From positions 1-19,444 of the forward strand of contig JASLHF010000210.1 in assembly GCA_030152275.1 (NCBI GenBank): 19,444 nt of DNA, read 5' to 3'. Shown in pieces: positions 1 through 7,331 of this stretch; position 1 is the stretch's first letter; the number at the start of each line of letters is the position of its first letter. The position numbers were made by a program, and so were the translations under genes. Origin of the DNA: Acinetobacter sp. GTDB lineage: Bacteria > Pseudomonadota > Gammaproteobacteria > Pseudomonadales > Moraxellaceae. The notes below the pieces were generated by a model that did no database searches, was not told where the DNA came from, and was given only the letters and a program-made list of their open reading frames with translations.

Positions 1-813
1 ATAGTGATAAGCCACATCAACAAAAGGCATGATTTTTTTGCTGATTTCATAGCGCGTTTCTAAGCCTAGCCAAGCCTCGTTTAAGCCTGTCTTTTGGGCA
101 TAACGTGAGTCATCGCTAAACACCACATTCATATTGAAATAGGGCTGGGTAATTAGCTTTTGTGTCAGCAAAATATCGCGTTCAGTTTCCAAAGAAAAAC
201 TGACTTGATTGTCCTGCCCGACAAATAGATACGCATCGGTTTCAAAAAAATACGGCGCTAAACCATGCAGACCGAAGGCTGCGTCGTAGCGTGATTTGTC
301 GCTGCGGTGCTTTTGATCATAACGATAGCGTACGCCTGCCTGCACATCCCAAAAATCAGAGATCATGCGGCTGTACATCACCTGCGCAGCATAATCTGCA
401 TCGGCTGATTCTGCTTTATCCGCATGCAGCTTTAAAAACAGTTTATTTTCATCCGTGCCAATACGGCTTTCCAGCTCGGTTTTCAGCAGGCCTTGACCCT
501 CAGAATTGCTGAGCCAGCGACTGTCAATTTCTGTGGATTGATATATTTGCCCACCGTGTTCTTTACGGTGGTCTGCCGTATGCGCATGTGTTGCAGTTGA
601 TGCAACCGGCAGCTCGACAGCATGTTCAGCATGTTCGATTTGAGTTGAATCTGCCAGAATTTCTGCCGATGGCTGCTGCATGTCCGGCATATCCGCCATG
701 TGCTGTGTCGGCATGTGCATGCCAGCATGCTCATCCATCGCCCATAATGTTGAGGTCATGCTGCCCAAAGCCAGTGTCACAGCTGACAGCGTGAAGGATT
801 TAATGATGTGCAT
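1..813 (-). CDS. copB: CopB, outer-membrane copper-resistance protein (C-terminal part outside window)
   Basis: Reading from an ATG at 813 the frame stays open for 271 codons to the window edge, so the gene is 3'-truncated here. The product begins with a Sec signal peptide (about residues 1-25, ending TLWA). A Met/His-rich stretch follows (HAGMHM, HMADMPDM and several AEHA/HAHTADH segments to about residue 85), and then barrel-type alternating sequence (for example VMYSRMISDFWDVQAGVRYR). This is the pattern of the CopB/PcoB family, which sits in the outer membrane and works with the CopA oxidase in copper tolerance. The start overlaps the last 14 nt of copA and has a strong Shine-Dalgarno site (GGAGGTG) 4 nt upstream, so the two genes are probably translationally coupled. 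Family assignment is confident; the C-terminal barrel strands cannot be judged. Confidence 0.9.
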   Translation of the reverse strand, partial: MHIIKSFTLSAVTLALGSMTSTLWAMDEHAGMHMPTQHMADMPDMQQPSAEILADSTQIEHAEHAVELPVASTATHAHTADHRKEHGGQIYQSTEIDSRWLSNSEGQGLLKTELESRIGTDENKLFLKLHADKAESADADYAAQVMYSRMISDFWDVQAGVRYRYDQKHRSDKSRYDAAFGLHGLAPYFFETDAYLFVGQDNQVSFSLETERDILLTQKLITQPYFNMNVVFSDDSRYAQKTGLNEAWLGLETRYEISKKIMPFVDVAYHY

Positions 814-2677
814 GGGACACCTCCGCTGTGTTTGCTAATGGCTGGGTTGCTTGTGGTGCTGTTTGTGCCGAAGAATCCGCCACATTTGCCACAATCAATT
901 TATTCATCATGCCTGCAGACATGTGATACAGCAGATGGCAGTGAATCGCCCACTCTCCCAGTTCATTTGCAGTTAACAATGCCGTAACGGTTTTTCCGGG
1001 CGGTACAATTACCGTATGTTTGTTCGGCATTTCAGAAGAGGCTTGACCATTTTCCAGCTGCATAAACATGCCGTGCAAATGCATCGGGTGAGCCATCATG
1101 CTGTCATTGACAAATTTCAAGCGAATACGTTCGCCATATTTGACTTTCAGCGGTTCGGCATCACTGAATTTTTTGCCATTCATCGTCCATACATAGCGCT
1201 CCATGGTTCCGCCTAGATGGATCACCAAATCCTGTGTCGGTTCGCGCGTGTCAGACTGCACTGTCAAAGATTTTAAATCACTGTATTGCAGCGCTTTATC
1301 ACCGACAGGTGTTGATGCATTGGCCCAGCCCATTACCGCTTGCTGCTGCAGTTTATTGTTTTTGGCTGCTGAGGCAGGTTCAGCATGATCTTGTGCATCT
1401 GCCTGATGGTTCATTTTCGAATGATCCATGTCCGTCATCGCATCATGGTTCATCTTGGAATGATCTATATCCGGCATTGCAGCATGATTCATTTTGGAAT
1501 GATCCATATTTGGCAAAGCATCATGGTTCATTTTTGAGTGATCCATATCTGGCATCGTGTCATGGTTCATTTGGGAATGATCCATAGCAGACATACTGCC
1601 ATGTCCCATATCTTCCATGGTCAGCAGCGCACGTGGACGTGCTTCTGGCATGTGAATCCCTGCATGCTGCGGCTGCGTTTCATCATGTAAAGTGCCGATG
1701 GCAAAACCGCTTCGGTCAATTGACTCTGCTTCAATCTGATAGTGCGCTGCTTTAGGCTGTACGATCACATCGTAGGTTTCAGCAGCGCCAATACGGAATT
1801 CATCCACAGGCACAGGCTTGACCGCTTGACCATCGGCACTGACCACGGTCATTTTCAAGTTTGGGATACGCACATCGAAGAATGACATCGCAGATGCATT
1901 GACAAAACGTAAGCGCACTTTTTCATTCGGCTTAAACAGACCAGTCCAGTTTTGCTCTGGGGTTTTACCGTTGACCAAAAAGGTATAGCCCGTCACATCG
2001 GACAAATCGGTTTTCAGCATGCGCATTTGATTCCACATCGAACGGTCCTGCCAAGTACTTTTCAAACCGTCCTGTTTAATTTGCTGCCATACATCTTTGG
2101 CTGTTTCACGCTGGTTTTGATAATATTCAGCCGATTTTTTCAGATTAGCCATAATCTGCGCGCTGGATGATTCATGAAAATCTGACAGCATGATCACATA
2201 GTCTCGCTGTGCCTGCTCATGTGTGGCAAGCGGCTGTTTTCCTTTAGGATAAATCACCAATGCGCCATACAAGCCGTCTTGTTCCTGACCCTTGGAATGC
2301 GCGTGATACCAATAAGTGCCGCTTTGGCGCACTTTAAATTTATAGGTGAAACTGCCGTCTGGCTGAATTTCATTAAAGCCATTAAAGCCCGGAACGCCAT
2401 CCATCAGACCAGGCAATAACAGCCCGTGCCAATGCACCGAAGTATTTTGTTTTTTCAGCTGATTATGCACATGAATCACCGCATCATCACCTTCTTCAAA
2501 CTCTAAAAGCGGTGCGGGAAATTGACCGTTGACACTTATTTTCTTGACTGCTTTACCTGTCAGATTGACGGTCTTTTCATCAATATTCAGATGATATTCT
2601 TTGACTGCTGCAAAGGCCCATGATGGCGACAGCAGACACACCCCAAGCATGAGGCATGATTTAAATTGAATAGACAT
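800..2677 (-). CDS. copA: CopA, periplasmic multicopper oxidase (copper resistance)
   Basis: This 625-residue product is a three-domain multicopper oxidase of the PcoA/CopA family, which oxidises Cu(I) in the periplasm. All copper motifs are visible. HWHG (H82, H84) and HAH (H125, H127) serve the trinuclear cluster. HPMHLH (H530, H533, H535) and HCHLLYHMSAGM (H579, C580, H581, H585, axial M590) form the type 1 and trinuclear sites. Residues 365-429 hold five tandem 13-residue Met/His repeats (MDHSKMNH core), a copper-binding insert. The N terminus (about 1-23, ending AFA) looks like an ordinary Sec signal with no twin arginine, unusual for this family. A stop codon two codons upstream of the ATG rules out a longer Tat form. 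An AAGG lies upstream. The gene sits between a Met/His/Cys-rich small protein (47-nt gap) and copB (14-nt overlap), so one operon is likely. Confidence 0.95.
   Translation of the reverse strand: MSIQFKSCLMLGVCLLSPSWAFAAVKEYHLNIDEKTVNLTGKAVKKISVNGQFPAPLLEFEEGDDAVIHVHNQLKKQNTSVHWHGLLLPGLMDGVPGFNGFNEIQPDGSFTYKFKVRQSGTYWYHAHSKGQEQDGLYGALVIYPKGKQPLATHEQAQRDYVIMLSDFHESSSAQIMANLKKSAEYYQNQRETAKDVWQQIKQDGLKSTWQDRSMWNQMRMLKTDLSDVTGYTFLVNGKTPEQNWTGLFKPNEKVRLRFVNASAMSFFDVRIPNLKMTVVSADGQAVKPVPVDEFRIGAAETYDVIVQPKAAHYQIEAESIDRSGFAIGTLHDETQPQHAGIHMPEARPRALLTMEDMGHGSMSAMDHSQMNHDTMPDMDHSKMNHDALPNMDHSKMNHAAMPDIDHSKMNHDAMTDMDHSKMNHQADAQDHAEPASAAKNNKLQQQAVMGWANASTPVGDKALQYSDLKSLTVQSDTREPTQDLVIHLGGTMERYVWTMNGKKFSDAEPLKVKYGERIRLKFVNDSMMAHPMHLHGMFMQLENGQASSEMPNKHTVIVPPGKTVTALLTANELGEWAIHCHLLYHMSAGMMNKLIVANVADSSAQTAPQATQPLANTAEVSHAHH
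818..824 (-). promoter_or_regulatory. Shine-Dalgarno site of copB inside copA
   Basis: GGAGGTG on the minus strand, 4 nt before the copB ATG at 813 and within the last codons of copA. It supports the copB start and coupled translation of copA and copB. Confidence 0.8.
1391..1585 (-). repeat. Five 39-bp tandem repeats in copA encoding Met/His copper-binding units
   Basis: Five in-frame copies of a 39-bp unit encode 13 residues each. The core is M/I-D-H-S-K/Q-M-N-H, and the first codon of each copy lies exactly 39 bp from the next (1585, 1546, 1507, 1468, 1429). The units are diverged at the variable positions, so the expansion is not very recent. Each carries two Met and two His (one copy has Ile for Met), typical soft-metal ligands. 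Confidence 0.9.
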
Positions 2678-2724
2678 GTTTTAACCTTGTGTTGAATAAC
2701 GAAATAAACGTTGTAAAACTCAGG

Positions 2725-3327
2725 TTAAATTTGAGGAGGCCGCAGAATTTCTTGCCAATGCCCTGTCAAATCTTGGGCAGTGTAGATAAATTTCGGTGTA
2801 TCACGATAGTCTGCAATAGATATAGCTTGCACATCCACCAAAGCTGCATCGACAAATGACGTGCTCAACTGGCAGTGCCATAAAGCACAGTCATGGCAGT
2901 CCATTTTTGCCGTTTTAGTTTGGCCTTGCAGATGCATGTCATCACAATGGGACGCTTGATCAGCTGCAGACTTTAAATCGGCTGACATGTGATGAGACGG
3001 CATGGCGGTTTTTGCATCGCGCTGCTGATGACAATCTGGCATTGAATGCGCTGATTTTGCCATGTGTTGCGTCGCTACATCATGCATTGATGCGTCCGAA
3101 GCGGATGCTTTATCAATGGATGGTTTAGGCTTTGATAGCTTAGGCGTGGATTGAGAATGAGATTCTTTAGGCGTTGATGCATCTTTTGCTGCATGTTGCT
3201 CGGAAGTCATTTCCGTCATCATTTGCTGATGCATGACATTTTGCTGTGCCGCAGCCACACCGCTCCAACTGATGACAAACGCCATCAGTAAAGCAAAACT
3301 GAAGTGCTTAGGCCAAAATGACAACAA
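2725..3327 (-). CDS. Met/His/Cys-rich periplasmic copper-resistance protein (CopL/DUF2946-like)
   Basis: This 200-residue protein has a Sec signal (about 1-27, ending VAAA). A low-complexity middle follows, rich in Met, His, Ser and Lys (HMAKSAHSMPDCH, SHHMSADL). A cysteine cluster comes next (C128, C144, C147, C152, in the arrangement CHDCALWHC), and the protein ends TGHWQEILRPPQI. This resembles small copper-handling proteins encoded next to copAB (the CopL or DUF2946 types); the exact family is my inference. There is no ATG at the 5' end: two consecutive TTG codons (3327 and 3324) follow an AGGAG site with 6-nt spacing to the first, and a TAG lies five codons upstream. Initiation is therefore at TTG, or less likely at an internal ATG that would cut the signal. 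It is probably the first gene of the cop operon. Confidence 0.75.
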   Translation of the reverse strand: MLSFWPKHFSFALLMAFVISWSGVAAAQQNVMHQQMMTEMTSEQHAAKDASTPKESHSQSTPKLSKPKPSIDKASASDASMHDVATQHMAKSAHSMPDCHQQRDAKTAMPSHHMSADLKSAADQASHCDDMHLQGQTKTAKMDCHDCALWHCQLSTSFVDAALVDVQAISIADYRDTPKFIYTAQDLTGHWQEILRPPQI

Positions 3328-3333
3328 CCCTTT

Positions 3334-3338
3334 CTCCT
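3334..3338 (-). promoter_or_regulatory. Shine-Dalgarno site deciding a TTG start for the cop-operon first gene
   Basis: AGGAG on the minus strand, 6 nt from TTG at 3327 and 9 nt from the second TTG at 3324. No ATG lies at a usable distance, so a TTG start is the best reading. Confidence 0.65.
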
Positions 3339-3798
3339 GCTAGTTAAGGCAACCTATTGAAACAAACCAAATGTGTAACCTAAAGATGCAGATTAACCAA
3401 TAAATACGGACGCATTCACATCTCACCGCATCATCACATATTCTAAACAGCTTTGCACAACTTTCATGTAAAACCACGCAAACGGCGATCAGATTGTTGA
3501 CGTAACCTTCAAATATAACCGCGCTTAGCTATTAAATGTCTTTCATCCATTACTATTAGTTTTGCCTGTTTTAAATCCAGCGCATTTAAAATCAAGCCAA
3601 ATTTACCTTCGATTCATTTGAAGTATTTTGCCAATTCAGTCGGCCATTATTTCCACCAGTTGTTCGGATCAATTGTGCAGTTATTCACAATAATTTTAAA
3701 TTTATATACATTCACTGCCGACAGTGTATTTATCTTCTAATTAAAACAATAAAGTTATTTTTTAAACAATGCTTTTATTAACCATAGATTAATAAATA

Positions 3799-3823
3799 TG
3801 CTGAATTTCCTATAGATTCAGCA
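3799..3823. other. 8-bp-stem inverted repeat beside the terminator
   Basis: TGCTGAAT and ATTCAGCA are perfect complementary arms with a 9-nt loop. The hairpin lies 4 nt left of the terminator palindrome, so a plus-strand transcript would end in two adjacent hairpins followed by U residues. No function is proven. Confidence 0.5.
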
Positions 3824-3827
3824 CAAT

Positions 3828-3853
3828 AAAAAGGACTCAATTGAGTCCTTTTT
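3828..3853. terminator. Bidirectional intrinsic terminator downstream of rpe
   Basis: This is a perfect 26-nt palindrome: arms of five A, then GGACTCAA, then TTGAGTCC, then five T. It works in both directions by shape: an 8-bp GC-containing stem flanked by A and T tracts. It lies about 143 nt past the rpe stop and is the first good terminator on the minus strand after rpe. It would also separate rpe transcription from the cop operon. Confidence 0.85.
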
Positions 3854-3912
3854 ATACTTATTACGTCTAATTAATAAACTATTGATGTGCAATTGTTTAT
3901 AATTTATACAAG

Positions 3913-3972
3913 TTATCCATATAGTTATCGACATAGATATCCATATAGTTACTCACAAAGTTATCCACAATA
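3913..3972 (+). repeat. Five tandem 12-bp DnaA-box-like repeats
   Basis: Five units start exactly every 12 bp at 3913, 3925, 3937, 3949 and 3961: TTATCCATATAG, TTATCGACATAG, ATATCCATATAG, TTACTCACAAAG, TTATCCACAATA. The first nine bases of each are within two mismatches of the DnaA consensus TTATNCACA, and the last (TTATCCACA, 3961-3969) is perfect. All have the same orientation. They lie just past the rpe stop in AT-rich DNA. The array is seen directly; DnaA binding is inference. Confidence 0.75.
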
Positions 3973-3996
3973 CATCACGCTTTTAGACTTTAAGCT

Positions 3997-4683
3997 TTAA
4001 ACTTCTTTAGCGCCAACTTTTGCCAATTCAGAACGCATTTCATCAATTACAGCTTTATAATCCGGTTTGCCAAAAATAGCTGAACCCGCCACAAACATAT
4101 CTGCACCCGCTTCTGCGATGTCACGAATATTGGCAGGCGTTACACCGCCATCCACTTCTAAACGAATATCACGGCCTGAAGCATCAATAATTTTGCGTGC
4201 TTGACGCAGCTTTTCCAACGTCATCGGAATGAATTTTTGACCGCCAAAGCCCGGGTTCACACTCATCAATAACACTTGGTCAACTTTATCCAATACATAG
4301 TCAAGATAATGCAACGGTGTTGCAGGGTTAAAGACTAAGCCCGCTTGTGCGCCGCCAGCTTTAATCAACTGTAGTGAACGGTCAATATGATCTGTCGCTT
4401 CCGGGTGGAAAGTAATAATATCTGCGCCTGCTTCCAAGAAATCGCCAATCATGCGGTCGACTGGAGAGACCATTAAATGCACGTCAATCGGCGCTTTAAT
4501 GCCATATTTTTTCAATGCCTTACAAACGCCTGCACCAAAAGTTAAGTTAGGTACATAGTGGTTGTCCATCACATCAAAGTGAACAACGTCTGCACCGGCT
4601 TCAAGAACATTTTCAACTTCTTCTCCTAAGCGCGCAAAGTCTGCTGACAAAATTGAAGGTGCAATTAAGAATGGCTTGGACAT
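3997..4683 (-). CDS. rpe: Ribulose-phosphate 3-epimerase
   Basis: Rpe interconverts ribulose 5-phosphate and xylulose 5-phosphate in the cytoplasmic pentose phosphate pathway. The 228-residue product is of normal family length. It shows the TIM-barrel hallmarks: IAPSILSADF at the N terminus, HFDVMDNHYVPN (metal ligands H35, D37), DVHLM (H69), the phosphate-side loop SVNPGFGGQ (141-149), and EVDGG with D178. The ATG at 4683 has an AGG upstream, and an extended -10 promoter is seen 37 nt away. The gene appears to be transcribed alone, because a terminator follows and fghA upstream is separated by 178 nt. Nothing unusual is seen in the coding sequence. Confidence 0.97.
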   Translation of the reverse strand: MSKPFLIAPSILSADFARLGEEVENVLEAGADVVHFDVMDNHYVPNLTFGAGVCKALKKYGIKAPIDVHLMVSPVDRMIGDFLEAGADIITFHPEATDHIDRSLQLIKAGGAQAGLVFNPATPLHYLDYVLDKVDQVLLMSVNPGFGGQKFIPMTLEKLRQARKIIDASGRDIRLEVDGGVTPANIRDIAEAGADMFVAGSAIFGKPDYKAVIDEMRSELAKVGAKEV

Positions 4684-4719
4684 GAAAGAACCTGGCTTTT
4701 TAATGTAGAGATATCCAAG

Positions 4720-4728
4720 ATTATAGCA
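4720..4728 (-). promoter_or_regulatory. Extended -10 promoter of rpe
   Basis: The minus strand reads TGCTATAAT: a perfect -10 (TATAAT, 4720-4725) with the TGn extension, giving a leader of about 30 nt before the rpe ATG. No good -35 is seen, which is acceptable for extended -10 promoters. The upstream part overlaps a possible hairpin (AAAAGCC/GGCTTTT arms, about 4728-4760). Confidence 0.6.
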
Positions 4729-4861
4729 AAAGCCTGCGCAGCCTGCCCGTTCGGCTTTTACAGGCCACGCAGAATTTTAATATTGGCGGGTAATGCTAAA
4801 TAGCATGAAAATTCAAAAAAATTTATTTTTCAATATTTTAAATCAATTACAGAGAAAAAAA

Positions 4862-5698
4862 TCAGGCCTGCAGCTGTACTGCATGAAACTGCAAATGCTC
4901 ATCCATAAAACTTTGAATAAAATAATAGCCATGATCATAGCCCGTATGTTCACGTAAAGTCAGTGCTTGTCCAACTTTGGCACAGGCTTGTTGGAACAAG
5001 GCAGGATTTAACTGGCTATAAAATTGATCCGCTAAGCCTTGATCGATCAAAATTTCGTTAAACAATGCACCTTTCGCTTCAACTAGAGCCGCAGCATCGT
5101 GCGCTTTCCACAGCATTTGATCTGCACCTAAGTATTGTGTAAACGCCTTTTCGCCCCATGGGCATTGACTCGGCGCGCAGATGGGCGCAAAAGCCGAAAC
5201 CGACTTAAATTTTTCAGGATATTTAAATGCCAAGGTTAAAGCGCCGTGACCGCCCATACTGTGCCCAAATATACCAATGGCGCCGTTTTGAATAGCGAAC
5301 TCAGCTTGAACCAATGCATATAATTCTTCAGTAATGAAGCGTTCCATTTGAAAATGCGCAGCCCACGGCTGTTCGGTGGCATTGATGTAAAAACCTGCGC
5401 CCTGCCCAATGTCCCAATGGTCGCCTTTTGCCACAGTTTCACCGCGCGGTGAGGTATCTGGACTGATTAAAACGAGCCCCAGCTGCGCGGCCATACGCTG
5501 TGCATGCGCTTTAATGGCAAATGTTTCTTCTGTACAGGTCAACCCTGCCAAATAAAATAGCGCAGGACACGCTTTGCCCTGCAGCGCCTGTGCAGGCAGA
5601 AAAATACCAAAACGGGTTTCTGTATTCAGCGCAGACGACTGCATGCGGTAGATGCGCTGTTCACCATCAAAACAGCGGTTGCTTTGCACTAATTCCAT
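4862..5698 (-). CDS. fghA: S-formylglutathione hydrolase
   Basis: FghA hydrolyses S-formylglutathione to formate and glutathione, the second step of glutathione-dependent formaldehyde detoxification in the cytoplasm. The protein is an alpha/beta hydrolase of the esterase D family. It shows LAGLTCTEE (oxyanion region), the nucleophile motif GHSMGGHG (Ser150 counted from the longest start), an acid within IDQGLADQF (222-230), and the catalytic His in GYDHGYYF (H259). I place the start at the ATG at 5698 rather than at 5707. AAGGG (5708-5712) abuts the first ATG but lies 9 nt from the second, giving 278 rather than 281 residues. The usual partner, glutathione-dependent formaldehyde dehydrogenase, is not adjacent. 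A TATACT -10-like element lies at 5741-5746. Confidence 0.95.
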   Translation of the reverse strand: MELVQSNRCFDGEQRIYRMQSSALNTETRFGIFLPAQALQGKACPALFYLAGLTCTEETFAIKAHAQRMAAQLGLVLISPDTSPRGETVAKGDHWDIGQGAGFYINATEQPWAAHFQMERFITEELYALVQAEFAIQNGAIGIFGHSMGGHGALTLAFKYPEKFKSVSAFAPICAPSQCPWGEKAFTQYLGADQMLWKAHDAAALVEAKGALFNEILIDQGLADQFYSQLNPALFQQACAKVGQALTLREHTGYDHGYYFIQSFMDEHLQFHAVQLQA

Positions 5699-5707
5699 GT
5701 ATTTCAT

Positions 5708-5712
5708 CCCTT
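5708..5712 (-). promoter_or_regulatory. Shine-Dalgarno site deciding the fghA start
   Basis: AAGGG on the minus strand directly touches the ATG at 5707, too close to serve it, and lies 9 nt from the in-frame ATG at 5698, a usable distance. It favours the shorter product. Confidence 0.55.
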
Positions 5713-5740
5713 AGCCGTATGATGTAAATATGATTTTTTG

Positions 5741-5746
5741 AGTATA
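5741..5746 (-). promoter_or_regulatory. Possible -10 element of fghA
   Basis: TATACT on the minus strand, about 43 nt before the chosen fghA start. The nearest -35-like hexamer (TTGAAT) is 19 nt upstream, longer than the ideal 17, so this is only a candidate. Confidence 0.35.
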
Positions 5747-5860
5747 AATTTGAAAAACAATGCACATTCAATTTGCCGTATGCCGCTGCTGCAGTTTTTT
5801 AACTGTACTTTGCGACGCTTAAATCATTGACCTGCAGCGCTTTTCACGTCAGCACATGAC

Positions 5861-7261
5861 TTAATGAGCAGCAACCGGCTGCTTTTGCGCAGTTACAGCG
5901 CCGGCTGGCGGGAACAGCCGCTGTTCCAGCTGCGGCAGCATCAGCTGCATATTTTTGCCAATTGACCACTGCGGTTCTGACGGTTCAAAACCCTGCGCAT
6001 TTTCCCACTGCGCTACAGTATCTTTCGCCTGCGTAAATGCAGTTTCGATGGACGGCTGCTCACGCATGGCTTCATCAAAGAAAGCGCGTCCAAAGTAAGT
6101 ATAATCTGCCTCGCTAGAGCAGCCAAAAGACTGCCGGTCCGCTGCCGAAGCAGTAATAATCAAGGTATTTTCATCCTGCAGCGCAGGAACAAAACTGCCT
6201 GAATAACAAGAAGAAATGACGATTACACGCCAGCGGATGCCGGCAGCATCCAGCGTTTCACGCAGCCATTTTGGATCGACCTGTGTCAAATCCAAGGGCG
6301 CATTTTCCATTTCAAACACATTCGGCATACCGTGTGATGTCATATATAAAAACAGCACATCGCTTTCTTTATTCATTTGCTGGCCAATGCGGCGCAGCGC
6401 CATTTCCATGCTGGTTTTAGATGCAATCGGCAGCTCAGTGCGGGTTTCAGGATTATTCACCAGCGCGATAGAGCGTCCATAGGTTCCGAAACGGGTATCA
6501 AACTGTTCTTTAATCCGCTCAATTTCCAGCTTAAAGACATCTTGGTAACTTGCGCCTGCCACTCCCATAAAATACCAGTGCGACTGCGCAAACTCGCCAT
6601 ATTCGATACCTTCCAGCGATTTATTCAGCAGCCGGCTTTGCGCATAAAACGCGTCTTCAGCAAAAGTCGGCGGCATTTCTTCGACTTTCCAGATCGGCTG
6701 GTCTTTAACAGACATTTGCCAAACGACAAGGGTAAAAATAGTCGCCAGCATAATCAGCGCGCGTTCCCACCACGGCCATTTCAGTTCGCGCGAAATCACC
6801 CAAACGACTGCAAGGCTTTGCCAGACAAACAAAATAATGAATAAGGTAGGAATATAATCGTAAAGAATATACGGCAGGTAATCTAAATCACCCAGATACT
6901 GAATCAGGCACTGAAACAGCATAATATGCGTATCCAGCACCAGCCAAAGCAGTGCAGGCACCAGCATAAGACGCGGGTTGTTCACCCGCTGCGATAAAAA
7001 AATGCCGACAATCAAAGCAATAAACGGCCACAGCGCATAACTGATCAAGCCTTGCGGGTTAAACTCCCCGACCCGGCCGCTGCTGAGCCAGCTGAACAGG
7101 CTGTTGGCGCAGCCGCCCAAAACACCCCAAAACACCAGCTGCAAAATCGATGGGCGCACAATTTGAAGTGAACGCCTAGATCCTAAAAACAGCCACATCC
7201 CCGCAGTTTGGTTGCTTTTAAAATCATGCCAAAAATTGATGGAAGGTTTAAAGTCGATCAT
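5861..7261 (-). CDS. Membrane-anchored C13-family (legumain/caspase-like) cysteine peptidase
   Basis: This 466-residue protein has two parts. Residues about 37-183 hold roughly five hydrophobic segments (near 37-60, 72-92, 97-121, 135-156, 166-183). The rest is soluble and carries a clan CD peptidase dyad: His310-Gly311 in LFLYMTSHGMPN, and Cys352 in VIVISSCYSGSF, each after a hydrophobic strand as in C13 (legumain, GPI8) and caspase folds. The C-terminal domain most likely lies in the periplasm or faces the cytoplasmic membrane surface; topology is not decided by eye. The gene stands alone between fghA and rsmJ. The Shine-Dalgarno region is poor, but an 8-bp inverted repeat (7332-7354) lies upstream. 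Bacterial C13 peptidases are recognised by domain searches, but I know of no established substrate for this type in Acinetobacter. Confidence 0.8.
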   Translation of the reverse strand: MIDFKPSINFWHDFKSNQTAGMWLFLGSRRSLQIVRPSILQLVFWGVLGGCANSLFSWLSSGRVGEFNPQGLISYALWPFIALIVGIFLSQRVNNPRLMLVPALLWLVLDTHIMLFQCLIQYLGDLDYLPYILYDYIPTLFIILFVWQSLAVVWVISRELKWPWWERALIMLATIFTLVVWQMSVKDQPIWKVEEMPPTFAEDAFYAQSRLLNKSLEGIEYGEFAQSHWYFMGVAGASYQDVFKLEIERIKEQFDTRFGTYGRSIALVNNPETRTELPIASKTSMEMALRRIGQQMNKESDVLFLYMTSHGMPNVFEMENAPLDLTQVDPKWLRETLDAAGIRWRVIVISSCYSGSFVPALQDENTLIITASAADRQSFGCSSEADYTYFGRAFFDEAMREQPSIETAFTQAKDTVAQWENAQGFEPSEPQWSIGKNMQLMLPQLEQRLFPPAGAVTAQKQPVAAH

Positions 7262-7331
7262 ATAAATCTTTGTGGGGGTTGTGGCTTGCTTATCACATCA
7301 ACAAGTTTATGCTTGATGCAGTTTTTATCAA

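Larger units (their letters stand above)
3328..3996. other. 669-nt AT-rich intergenic region between the cop operon and rpe
   Basis: No convincing gene is seen on either strand. The part next to the cop operon (about 3340-3450) should hold its promoter, but I cannot point to a clear -35/-10 pair or an inverted metal-regulator box. From left to right the rest holds a consensus DnaA-box-like TTATTCACA at 3681-3689, a short hairpin CACTG-CCGA-CAGTG at 3713-3726, an 8-bp-stem hairpin at 3799-3823, a strong terminator palindrome at 3828-3853, and five 12-bp-phased DnaA-box-like repeats at 3913-3972. Confidence 0.7.

Noticed and set aside
3315..3324. AAAATGACAA, identical to half of the CusR/PcoR copper box
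   Set aside because: It lies inside the first codons of the Met/His/Cys-rich gene and lacks the inverted second half.
3661..3972. DnaA-box cluster considered as the chromosomal origin
   Set aside because: No dnaA, rpmH, dnaN or gidA is nearby; the genes around are rpe and the cop operon. Only a secondary DnaA-binding role is plausible.
5792..5805. Short palindrome CAGTT-AAAA-AACTG type after the C13 peptidase gene, considered as a terminator
   Set aside because: The stem has only 5 bp with little GC, and no T tract follows on the minus strand.
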